Source: Bacteroidota bacterium
GTDB lineage: Bacteria; Bacteroidota; Bacteroidia; Flavobacteriales; Flavobacteriaceae
Length of the DNA: 30,442 nucleotides
Assembly (NCBI GenBank): GCA_024278565.1
Contig: JAJRSY010000330.1
Coordinates: 1 to 30,442 of the forward strand
Reading direction: 5' to 3'
Shown here: positions 1 to 7,450 of the stretch, in pieces
Layout of the letters: each line of letters begins with the position of its first letter
Numbering within the stretch: the first letter of the stretch is position 1
The notes under the pieces: generated by a model
What the model saw: the letters and a program-made list of their open reading frames with translations, nothing else
What the model was told of the DNA's origin: nothing
The model's database searches: none
Position numbers and translations under genes: made by a program

Positions 1-50
1 ACTATGTGCGAATCCCAGACCTTATCAAATAGTGTTTTTTTTGAACTCAT
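1..50 (-). CDS. leuC: 3-isopropylmalate dehydratase large subunit, 5' end only (partial)
   Basis: Reading leftwards from an ATG at 50, the only codons in the window give MSSKKTLFDKVWDSHIV, which is the characteristic N-terminus of LeuC (aconitase family). LeuC with LeuD isomerises 2-isopropylmalate to 3-isopropylmalate in leucine synthesis, using a [4Fe-4S] cluster whose ligands lie outside the window. Only 16 codons plus two bases are visible, so the rest of the gene and any leuD/leuB partners must be to the left. No Shine-Dalgarno is seen upstream. The call rests on a short but distinctive peptide (TLFDKVWD). Confidence 0.8.
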   Translation of the reverse strand, partial: MSSKKTLFDKVWDSHI

Positions 51-127
51 TGTCTTATTCCATTTAAGCGTACAAAGCTATTAAAAGTAGTGGTTTTATG
101 AAACCTTCCGAATTGAAATTACGATGT

Positions 128-1954
128 TCAACTAATGTAATTCCAAATATTTTTGTACTTGACCAATTGGTTGTATGCGTGCCTAACAACAATGTTATCG
201 GGTTTTTCAATGGCGGGGTCACTTTTTAAAAGTTGGATAGCATAAAACCGGGCGGTCTTTAAAATATCATTATCTCTTACAATATCTGCGATTTTTAGGT
301 CTAAAACCCCACTTTGTTGGGTGCCCATCAAATCTCCGGGGCCACGAAGTCGTAGGTCTACCTCGGCTATTTCAAAACCATCGTTGGTTTGTACCATGGT
401 TCGTAATCGGGTTTTTGCTTCTGTTGAAAGTTTGTGACTGCTCATGAGAATGGTAAAACTCTGCTCGGCACCCCGCCCCACGCGGCCTCGTAGTTGGTGT
501 AATTGTGAGAGCCCGAAACGCTCTGCACTTTCGATTATCATGACGGAGGCATTGCGTACGTCTACACCAACCTCTATAACCGTAGTGGCTACCATAATAT
601 GCGTTTCGCCTTTTACAAAGCGCTGCATTTCATAGTCTTTATCAGCTGGCTTCATTTTTCCGTGCACGATCGATATTTGATATTTGGGCAGGGGAAAGTC
701 TCGTGCGATACTTTCGTAACCATCCATCAAATCTTTATAATCCAAGGCTTCTGATTCCTGTATCAAGGGGTATACGATATAAATCTGCCTTCCTTTTTCG
801 ATTTCATCGCGAATGAACTTAAATACTTTTAACCGGTCAGCGTCGTAGCGATGAACGGTTTTAATAGGTTTTCGCCCTGGTGGAAGTTCGTCAATTATTG
901 AAATATCAAGGTCACCGTAGAGGCTCATTGCTAAGGTTCTGGGTATGGGGGTAGCGGTCATGACCAGTATGTGTGGCGGAAATTTATTTTTATGCCAGAG
1001 CTTTGACCTTTGTGCCACGCCAAATCGATGTTGTTCGTCAATTATTGCCAGACCAATATTTTTGTATTTTACCTTGTCTTCCAATAGGGCATGGGTGCCG
1101 ATTAAAATATGCAGTTCACCACTTTCTAATTGTTCATGAATTATTTTGCGGGCCGATTTCTTTACAGAGCCGGTTAAAAGGGCACAGTTGACCCCAATAT
1201 CACCGAGCAGTTCTTTGATTCCGTTAAAGTGTTGGTTGGCGAGAATTTCGGTCGGGGCCATTAAACAGGCTTGAAAACCATTGTCAATGGCCAATAACAT
1301 TGTCAGCAGGGCCACAATGGTTTTTCCCGAACCTACATCTCCTTGTAAAAGCCTGTTCATCTGTGCATTACTACCTAAGTCTGAACGTATTTCTTTAACG
1401 ACCCTTTTTTGGGCTCCTGTAAGTTCAAAGGGCAAACGATTCTTATAAAACGTATTGAACAGTTCTCCCACCTGATCAAAATTGAATCCCTTTATTTTTT
1501 GTTTGCGCAATATTTTCTTTGAAATCAACTGCAATTGAATGTAAAAAAATTCTTCGAATTTCAATCTGAACTGTGCTTTTGCCAACAATTCTTGGTTTTT
1601 TGGAAAATGGATGTTGATCAGGGCCTCGCTTTTTGGTATGAGTTTCAGTTCTTGGAGTATATCATTCGATAATGTTTCTGAAAACCGTCCTTTCGTCTCT
1701 ATGAACAATTGCTGAATTAGTTTGCCCATAGCTCTGTTCGTTATGCCCTTGTTGCTGAGTTTTTCCGTAGAAGGGTAAATCGGCTGCATCGCTATTTTAA
1801 GGCCCTGCTCATGATCTTCGAGCAGTTCCATTTCGGGGTGGGGCATAGCGAATTTTCCGTTGTACCAATTGCATTTTCCAAAAATGACGTAGGGGGTGTT
1901 CAGTTTTAGGTTTTCGCGGATCCATTTTTGCCCCCTGAACCATACCAACTCCAT
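128..1954 (-). CDS. recG: RecG helicase, main body (C-terminal 608 residues), separated from its N-terminus by a stop codon
   Basis: This carries the ATPase core of RecG, the branched-DNA translocase that remodels stalled forks and Holliday junctions. Visible motifs in order are Walker A GDVGSGKT, the RecG-type motif II DEQHRFGV, motif III TATPIPRTLAMS and motif VI QLRGRVGRG, followed by the usual C-terminal helical hook. The first residues (MELVWFRGQKW) are the middle of the OB-fold wedge domain, not a natural N-terminus. The missing first part lies directly upstream in the same frame at 1955-2233, separated only by TAA (1955-1957). With one sense codon there, the protein would be 701 residues, the normal RecG length. 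The ATG starts immediately after the TAA, so re-initiation could yield a RecG lacking half its wedge. It may equally be a decaying gene or a sequence error. Confidence 0.9.
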   Translation of the reverse strand: MELVWFRGQKWIRENLKLNTPYVIFGKCNWYNGKFAMPHPEMELLEDHEQGLKIAMQPIYPSTEKLSNKGITNRAMGKLIQQLFIETKGRFSETLSNDILQELKLIPKSEALINIHFPKNQELLAKAQFRLKFEEFFYIQLQLISKKILRKQKIKGFNFDQVGELFNTFYKNRLPFELTGAQKRVVKEIRSDLGSNAQMNRLLQGDVGSGKTIVALLTMLLAIDNGFQACLMAPTEILANQHFNGIKELLGDIGVNCALLTGSVKKSARKIIHEQLESGELHILIGTHALLEDKVKYKNIGLAIIDEQHRFGVAQRSKLWHKNKFPPHILVMTATPIPRTLAMSLYGDLDISIIDELPPGRKPIKTVHRYDADRLKVFKFIRDEIEKGRQIYIVYPLIQESEALDYKDLMDGYESIARDFPLPKYQISIVHGKMKPADKDYEMQRFVKGETHIMVATTVIEVGVDVRNASVMIIESAERFGLSQLHQLRGRVGRGAEQSFTILMSSHKLSTEAKTRLRTMVQTNDGFEIAEVDLRLRGPGDLMGTQQSGVLDLKIADIVRDNDILKTARFYAIQLLKSDPAIEKPDNIVVRHAYNQLVKYKNIWNYIS

Positions 1955-2233
1955 TTATCCCGTATCATCTATAAAAGTGGCGACCAACCTTTTGCCTTTT
2001 TTCTGTTCTACGGTTTTGATATGCGTGATTTTACCCACAATCTGCACATCGGCATTCGAACGTTGTAATTTGCCGATTTTATAGTATTGGGTCTTGTCGA
2101 TATACCGGTTTGGGAAAAGGTTGATAAGGTCTTGGTAGGTATGAATGTCTAGCTCTGACTGCAAGCTTTCGGCCCGGTTCGGGCCTACACCTTTCAGGTA
2201 GGTAATTGGGGTTTGTAGGGTATTGGCATTCAT
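1955..2233 (-). pseudogene. recG: RecG N-terminal fragment (92 residues), ends at a premature TAA
   Basis: The fragment starts with MNANTLQTPITYLKGVGPNRA, whose 'LKGVGPNRA' is the helix-hairpin-helix-like opening of RecG, and runs into the OB-fold wedge (VGKITHIKTVEQKKGKRL, then ATFIDDTG) before TAA at 1957-1955. The next codon is ATG and the reading frame continues without shift into the helicase body. Family members normally have a K, S or similar codon where the TAA stands, so a single substitution (for example AAA to TAA) would explain it. On its own this peptide has no ATPase and is unlikely to function. Whether the break is genuine cannot be told from one sequence. Confidence 0.85.
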
Positions 2234-2383
2234 TTGACTAAATTAAGGCATACCCGTACAACTGCAAAAATGATACGTGCCTAATTTCTTCTAGAATCTG
2301 GTTTAAACCAATACCCAAAGAAAATGTATTGATAACAAGAAAAATAACGTGCTTTTTTACAAGAATAAACAGCTTACAATACG

Positions 2384-2391
2384 TAAATTTG
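2384..2391 (+). promoter_or_regulatory. Bacteroidota-type -7 element before the M1 peptidase gene
   Basis: TAAATTTG fits the consensus TAnnTTTG exactly and lies 25 bases before the ATG at 2417, which allows a leader of about 20 nt. No clear TTTG/TTG element is seen at the expected upstream distance, so the assignment rests on the -7 box alone. Confidence 0.4.
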
Positions 2392-2416
2392 GTGCACCAT
2401 TTGTTTATTGAAATTC

Positions 2417-4498
2417 ATGAAATATATCTTTTTCCTACTTTTTTCAAGTATTACATTTTTAGCTGTTGGGCAACATCAAGATAGGGTAGACTTTGTTCAT
2501 GCCAAAGCCACGATACAACCAGACCCCGTTCAAAAAAGAATATCAGGTCAGGTAACCTATAGCTTCGAGATTTTGAAAGATGTGGATTCTATATTCTTAG
2601 ATGCCAAAAACATGGGGTTTTCATTAGTGAAACTGAACAACAGAAAGGTAAAGTCGTTCAATGATGGAAAAACCATTTCAATTAAAAAGAGATTTAAAGA
2701 AGGAAAAAGCTACCGATTGTCTTTAGAATTCAATACAAAACCCAAACAGACCGTATACTTTATTAGTTGGGAAGACAGTGACCCTAATAATAACCAAATC
2801 TGGACTCAAGGTCAGGGCAAATACACCAGCCATTGGCTTCCGAGCCTTGATGATATGACCGAAAAGGTCGAATTCGACCTGACCATTGTAACGAATGATG
2901 AACTTAAGGTTGTAGCAAACGGAAAATTGGTAGATACCCAAATGAAGTCCAAAGGTTTAAAGAAATGGCGTTTTGATATGCAAAAACCCATGAGCAGTTA
3001 CCTGTTGGCCTTTGTAATTGGTGATTATAAAAAAGAATCTCTGGTTTCTAAGAGTGGTATACCCATAGTAAACTTTTTTTATTCGAAAGATAGTCTGCTT
3101 GTTGAGCCCACATACCGCTACACCAAACGGATCTTCGATTTTTTAGAAAATGAAATCGGGGCGCCCTACCCATGGCAAAACTACAAACAGGTTCCTGTCA
3201 AGGATTTTTTGTATGCCGGAATGGAGAATACGGGAGCTACTGTTTTCTCAGATGGGTATGTTATCGATTCAATCTCCTTTGTGGATAAAAACTACGTAAA
3301 CGTCAATGCCCACGAACTGACGCACCAATGGTTCGGTAATTTGGTTACAGAGAAAGATGGCGGCCATCATTGGCTGCACGAGGGTTTTGCGACCTATTAT
3401 GCCTATCTGGCCGAGAAGAATATTTTTGGGGAGGACCATTATTACTGGAAACTGTACAGCTCTTTGATCGAACTCCAAAATGGAGTGGATAGGGGAGAAG
3501 GGCAAAGTTTGATGGATCCAAAGGCCAGTAGCTTGGTGTTTTATGAAAAGGGGGCGTGGGCATTGGTTATGTTGCGTGAACAAGTAGGGCATGGGTCATT
3601 TAAAGAAGGAATTAAAAATTATTTAAAGAAATACCAGTTCAAGAATGTTATGATTTCCGATTTTTTAGAAGAAATGGAACAAGTAAGCGGCAAAGACCTA
3701 TCACTATTTGAAAAAGATTGGTTAGCGGGCAAGGACATTCCCATAGGGTTGGCCAAGAAATTATTGCAACAGAATTCACCTAGCTTGGATCTATGGCTTT
3801 CTTTGGAAGAAGATATGAAAAAGGAAGGTGATGTGGATTTTGACAAGTATTGGCAACAAACCAGTTCCGTTCATTTGAAGAAGCGTATTTTAGACAAGTA
3901 CTTCGAGCGGCTTTCCGATGATGTCGTGGATCTTGCATTCGCTTCAGATACCATCCCCATTAGGCAAACGTTGGCCATGAACATAGAAAATGTTTCAGAT
4001 AGTTTGAAAACCAAATTTGAGACTCTATTGGAAGACGAGAGTTATGTGACCATAGAGAACGCCCTGTTCAAACTATGGACATCTTTTCCCGAAGAAAAAG
4101 CAAAATATTTGGAAAAGACCAAGAAAATTCACGGCCTTCCGAACAAAAATGTAAGATTACTGTGGTTGGCCTTGGCCATATTGACCGAGAAGTACGAGGG
4201 TAGAAGCACTCCTGTTTTTTTTGATGAACTTAGCGGATATACATCTTCAAAGTATTCATGGGAGGTTCGTATGGGGGCTTTTCAGTATTTGAACGAGACT
4301 ATCGGTCTAACTGATGTGGTTTTGAAAAGTTTAATCGAAGCAAGTACGCACCATAGTTGGCAATTCAAAAAATATGCCCGAAATTTGTTGGATGGGTTAT
4401 TGAAGGATGCGGATTATAAAAAACGGCTTGAAACAATAACCAAAGGACTAAAAGGGGGAAGTTTGCATTATATGAACAGTAAATTAGGAGAACAATGA
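2417..4498 (+). CDS. Secreted M1-family zinc aminopeptidase
   Basis: This is a 693-residue gluzincin of the M1 (aminopeptidase N / leukotriene A4 hydrolase) family. It has a signal peptide (MKYIFFLLFSSITFLAVG), an N-terminal beta domain, the exopeptidase motif AGMEN at about 267-271, and the zinc site HELTH at about 299-303 followed by the third ligand Glu in WLHEGFATYY. A long helical C-terminal domain follows. It probably trims peptides in the periplasm or outside the cell. The ATG at 2417 is preferred to an in-frame TTG at 2408 because it gives a canonical signal peptide. The stop overlaps the start of the patatin gene (ATGA), so the two are probably translated together. All catalytic residues that can be judged are present, in contrast to the second M1-like protein at 21560-24409. 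Confidence 0.9.
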   Translation: MKYIFFLLFSSITFLAVGQHQDRVDFVHAKATIQPDPVQKRISGQVTYSFEILKDVDSIFLDAKNMGFSLVKLNNRKVKSFNDGKTISIKKRFKEGKSYRLSLEFNTKPKQTVYFISWEDSDPNNNQIWTQGQGKYTSHWLPSLDDMTEKVEFDLTIVTNDELKVVANGKLVDTQMKSKGLKKWRFDMQKPMSSYLLAFVIGDYKKESLVSKSGIPIVNFFYSKDSLLVEPTYRYTKRIFDFLENEIGAPYPWQNYKQVPVKDFLYAGMENTGATVFSDGYVIDSISFVDKNYVNVNAHELTHQWFGNLVTEKDGGHHWLHEGFATYYAYLAEKNIFGEDHYYWKLYSSLIELQNGVDRGEGQSLMDPKASSLVFYEKGAWALVMLREQVGHGSFKEGIKNYLKKYQFKNVMISDFLEEMEQVSGKDLSLFEKDWLAGKDIPIGLAKKLLQQNSPSLDLWLSLEEDMKKEGDVDFDKYWQQTSSVHLKKRILDKYFERLSDDVVDLAFASDTIPIRQTLAMNIENVSDSLKTKFETLLEDESYVTIENALFKLWTSFPEEKAKYLEKTKKIHGLPNKNVRLLWLALAILTEKYEGRSTPVFFDELSGYTSSKYSWEVRMGAFQYLNETIGLTDVVLKSLIEASTHHSWQFKKYARNLLDGLLKDADYKKRLETITKGLKGGSLHYMNSKLGEQ

Positions 4499-5415
4499 GG
4501 GCTTTGGTCATTTCTGGGGGCGGTAGCAAAGGTGCTTTTGCGGGTGGTGTTGCACAATACTTGATACAAGAGCTCAAGCATAACTATGATTTATATTTAG
4601 GAACCTCTACCGGAAGTTTATTGATTTCCCACATCGCACTTGGTGAGATCGATAAAATAAAAGAGGTGTTCACCTCGGTCGATCAGAACAGTATTTTCAG
4701 CATTTGTCCGTTTACCATTGAAAAAAAACATGGTGTTCACAACATTGGTATTAACCATTGGAATGTTCTTAAGAACTTTTATCGTGGCAACAAGACTTTT
4801 GGTGAGAGTTATAATCTGCTAAAATTAATAAAAAACACGCTTACACTTGAGGAGTTTGAAATTCTGAAGAACGGTATAAAAGAAACAGTGGTCACGGTTT
4901 CCAACCTTTCTTTGAATCAGGTAGAATATAAGAGTGTAAACGAGTGTACCTATGAGGAATTTTGTGAATGGATATGGATCTCTTGCAATTACACACCATT
5001 TATGAGCTTGGTCCGTAAAAACGGATGCGAGTATGCCGATGGTGGCCTTGGAAACATGGTACCCATCGAAGAAGCTATAAAACGAGGTGCTACAGAAATA
5101 GATGTGATTGTTTTACAGACCGAGATAAACCATTTTAACCGCATGCCCTCAAAAAACCCGTTCTCGCTTTTGACCACTATGTTCGAATTCATTTTAGATC
5201 GAATTGAGAACCAGAACATACGGATAGGAAAATTTGTAGCCAGTCATAATGATGCCATTATCAATTTCTATTATACCCCAACCGTGCTTACTACCAATTC
5301 ACTTATTTTTGATAGGGAAAAGATGACAAAGTGGTGGGAGAGTGGTTATAGGTACGCTAAACACAAAAATACCGAATTGAACCAGGAGCTTTCAGAAGTG
5401 GTCAATGGTGAATAA
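4495..5415 (+). CDS. Patatin-like phospholipase
   Basis: This 306-residue protein has all the parts of a patatin serine lipid hydrolase: the oxyanion loop GGGSKG at residues 8-13, the nucleophile elbow GTSTG with Ser38, and the dyad Asp182 in DGG. No signal peptide or membrane segment is seen, so it is probably cytoplasmic, or secreted by a route not visible here. Patatins cleave acyl esters of phospholipids; the exact substrate cannot be read from sequence. Its ATG overlaps the stop of the upstream aminopeptidase gene (ATGA), which suggests one transcript and coupled translation. Its 3' end faces the next gene with a gap of 27 bp, in which no clear terminator hairpin is seen. Confidence 0.88.
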   Translation: MRALVISGGGSKGAFAGGVAQYLIQELKHNYDLYLGTSTGSLLISHIALGEIDKIKEVFTSVDQNSIFSICPFTIEKKHGVHNIGINHWNVLKNFYRGNKTFGESYNLLKLIKNTLTLEEFEILKNGIKETVVTVSNLSLNQVEYKSVNECTYEEFCEWIWISCNYTPFMSLVRKNGCEYADGGLGNMVPIEEAIKRGATEIDVIVLQTEINHFNRMPSKNPFSLLTTMFEFILDRIENQNIRIGKFVASHNDAIINFYYTPTVLTTNSLIFDREKMTKWWESGYRYAKHKNTELNQELSEVVNGE

Positions 5416-5442
5416 GTATTGAAGACCTATTGGCTCTAATGA

Positions 5443-5961
5443 TCACCAAAGTTCCCCAACCTCTTTCTTAATATAGGCCAAGGCGGTTACCGAGGGTGAT
5501 TGTTTGTCCATGGTCTGGGTCAAAACATCTTCGCGAAGCTTATCGGCAGTATCGGTATCGCTCATGGCCACCTTTCGGATCATTTGAACAGTAGCACTCT
5601 TGGCTGCCTTGATGATACTCCAACATTCATCTGACAGGTATATTTGTTGCGATAGGTTATGGTCGAACTCGTTTTCGATACTTTTTATAAGCAAGGCTTC
5701 ATAGGCATTTTTATCTGCCGATTGTGGAGCAACACGCACCATGAGACTAGGTAGCGAAATACGCTCTAAGAATAGTGCCAGCCGCTCATATGCTTGTAGT
5801 CGAATAGGTAAGGTCTCTGTTTGTGAATCTTTGTGAAGCAAAAATCTTCGTCTACCTTCTTCATTATCGGTGTGCATTCTAAAAAAATAAAATGCGATGG
5901 CTCCTGTAATTACAGAAGGAATTAAATAGGCAAATAATTGAAAAATATGGTCTCCGGTCAT
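5443..5961 (-). CDS. Conserved Bacteroidota one-TM protein of unknown function (DUF7935-like)
   Basis: A 172-residue protein. The first 27 residues form one hydrophobic helix (LFAYLIPSVITGAIAFYFF), followed by a short charged linker and a soluble helical domain containing PIRLQAYERLALFLERI and NEFDHNLSQQIYLSDECW. I recognise this pattern as a widespread Bacteroidota family without known role (DUF7935, from memory). The topology suggests an inner-membrane anchor with the helical part in the cytoplasm. Its 3' end converges on the patatin gene. A perfect short hairpin at 5977-5990 lies just upstream of the start. No catalytic motif is evident. Confidence 0.75.
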   Translation of the reverse strand: MTGDHIFQLFAYLIPSVITGAIAFYFFRMHTDNEEGRRRFLLHKDSQTETLPIRLQAYERLALFLERISLPSLMVRVAPQSADKNAYEALLIKSIENEFDHNLSQQIYLSDECWSIIKAAKSATVQMIRKVAMSDTDTADKLREDVLTQTMDKQSPSVTALAYIKKEVGELW

Positions 5962-5976
5962 GTGGGTTGATTTGTA

Positions 5977-5990
5977 TCGCCAATAGGCGA
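5977..5990 (-). other. Small hairpin in the leader of the one-TM protein gene
   Basis: TCGCC-AATA-GGCGA is a perfect 5-bp stem with a 4-nt loop ending 15 bases before the ATG on the minus strand. It could lie in the 5' untranslated region and affect ribosome access, or be a chance palindrome. No run of T follows in either direction, so it is not an intrinsic terminator. Confidence 0.3.
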
Positions 5991-6105
5991 TGTCGTTTGC
6001 TGCAACAAGAACGTACGTTTATTTGAAAAAGTATGTCTCGTTTACCTGATATTTTAAGATTAACTAGTGTAAAGGTCCATCAACACGTCAAAACCCGACT
6101 TTTTC

Positions 6106-6882
6106 TTAATTATTGTTCTTCATATTCTCTTTGACCATGGCATAAAACTGATTGAATTTCGGGTGTATTTTGATAGTGATCCCTTCTTTGAAATTACCAT
6201 CTTTACCCAAGGCGGTAATCCGTTCGGGTGCAATTGAAAATTGCTTTTGAAGCATACCGGAAATCACCGCCGCTTGTTGCCCCGCCAGATCTAGGTTGCC
6301 TGTCATGGTAAGTCCTTCAACAGTTATGGCCATATCAGGATTTGCTGCTAAAATAGTGGCTATTTTTTGCAGCCATGCTCCCCCAGTGGCGGCAATTTTG
6401 GCACTTGAGCCCCCACCGAACAAAGTACCAAGGTCTGTCGATATTACTACCGAATTACCTGAAACGCCTATTTTGGCATTTTCACCAAGGGTTTGTTTTG
6501 CATTGGTAAGCACTACAATTGCGGTCGAGTCGTTCCGGGCAACGGCAGCGTTGACCTCTTTTAGTTGTTTTTCCTTTTTGTCAAGGCTTGACATTGCCTT
6601 ATTGATGTTGTCGGAGTTCTTGTTCGAAACTTCGGCAAAACTATTCAGATTCTTGAGAAGGGTAGTGTTCGCATCTTGTAATTCGGTAACCTGTGTTTCG
6701 TAAGATTCGGCTTTGGCCAAGCTTACCTTTTCAGTTTTTCGGGCATTGAACAACTCGCTCTTTAATGAATCAAGTTGCATTTTTAACGTATGGACCTCAG
6801 CAATTAACACGCTCTTATTTTGAGCGGACAATGATATGGAACTGAAAAGCATAATGCAAAAAATAAGTATAAACTGTCTCAT
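6106..6882 (-). CDS. OmpA-like envelope protein with coiled coil and degenerate C-terminal domain
   Basis: This 258-residue protein has a signal peptide (MRQFILIFCIMLFSSISLSA, cleaved near AQN), a long coiled coil at about 25-115 rich in E/K/L, and a C-terminal domain of OmpA/MotB fold outline. It is a paralogue of the OmpA lipoprotein at 15185-16036: both end in nearly the same tail (KFNQFYAMVKENMK here, KIDQFYSMIEEGMK there) with the same order of parts. Here the peptidoglycan-binding residues of the loop are gone: GHTDDVPF...NWDLSTKRA is replaced by a shorter GLTMTGNLDLAGQQA, and the NRRTRI arginines are missing. There is no lipobox either. It is probably periplasmic, with binding lost or changed. 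Its own promoter is likely upstream, but no good -7 box was found. Confidence 0.75.
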   Translation of the reverse strand: MRQFILIFCIMLFSSISLSAQNKSVLIAEVHTLKMQLDSLKSELFNARKTEKVSLAKAESYETQVTELQDANTTLLKNLNSFAEVSNKNSDNINKAMSSLDKKEKQLKEVNAAVARNDSTAIVVLTNAKQTLGENAKIGVSGNSVVISTDLGTLFGGGSSAKIAATGGAWLQKIATILAANPDMAITVEGLTMTGNLDLAGQQAAVISGMLQKQFSIAPERITALGKDGNFKEGITIKIHPKFNQFYAMVKENMKNNN

Positions 6883-7450
6883 TGGTTTTTGTGTTGTTCT
6901 TTAAACTTTAAATACATTGTTTTACGAACAAAGGCAAAAGTTAAGATTAAAGTGACATTGATAAGATAAAGCTCCGCTTCAAGGTCAAAACCCGTATTAT
7001 TGATTTCATTTTCATGATTTCAAGATAGGTTTCAGGTATTTGGGAACCCGTTCAACTATCTATAACGTTCCCCTACTTGGTTTTATTTGAAAAATTCGAT
7101 GAAGTGCAAAAAAACATGGAATACTTGAACTTCTTAATCTACAAATGTTAAACTACAAAACGGCTTCTTTTTTTGATGTTGTCATATTCATCGCCCGAAA
7201 ATAATGAAAAAAAATAAGAAATAATCCGTAAGAAGAACTAAAATAACGCTCTTTTTAGTAAATGCTTGTGCTTCATAAACACAATTTTTTCACCTGTTAT
7301 CCAAAAACTTGCATTAGCATTTTTAATCTTATAATTCCCCGATGGCTTGTCCGCCCCTGACCGAATGGGGTCAAGGCGGGCGTGCCGATCGGTCGGGTCT
7401 CGGGGATAGTTGGCTTCAATAATTTTTTTATTCTAGGGTGAATTTTACTG
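6883..7450 (-). other. Long AT-rich intergenic region
   Basis: These 568 bases lie between the OmpA-like gene and the glutamate-synthase-like gene, both on the minus strand. No reading frame with recognisable protein content was found on either strand. Most of the region is AT-rich and probably holds the promoter of the OmpA-like gene. The only structured part is the GC-rich palindromic element at 7337-7405. No tRNA or known RNA motif was recognised. Confidence 0.6.
7337..7405. repeat. GC-rich nested palindromic element (REP-like)
   Basis: In an AT-rich gap, an outer stem CCCCGA (7337-7342) pairs with TCGGGG (7400-7405). Inside it, CCGCCCCTGACC (7351-7362) pairs with GGTCAAGGCGG (7369-7379), leaving a second arm with GCCGATCGGTCGGG. 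The element would fold into a branched hairpin and stands out in base composition. It lies just beyond the 3' end of the downstream minus-strand gene and resembles the short GC palindromes found elsewhere in this window, so it is likely one of a dispersed repeat family. Confidence 0.55.

Noticed and set aside
3269..3592. 107-residue minus-strand frame inside the M1 peptidase gene
   Set aside because: Antisense to the zinc site and neighbouring conserved motifs of the peptidase; no features of its own.
6296..6703. 135-residue plus-strand frame inside the OmpA-like gene
   Set aside because: Low-complexity antisense translation of the coiled-coil gene.
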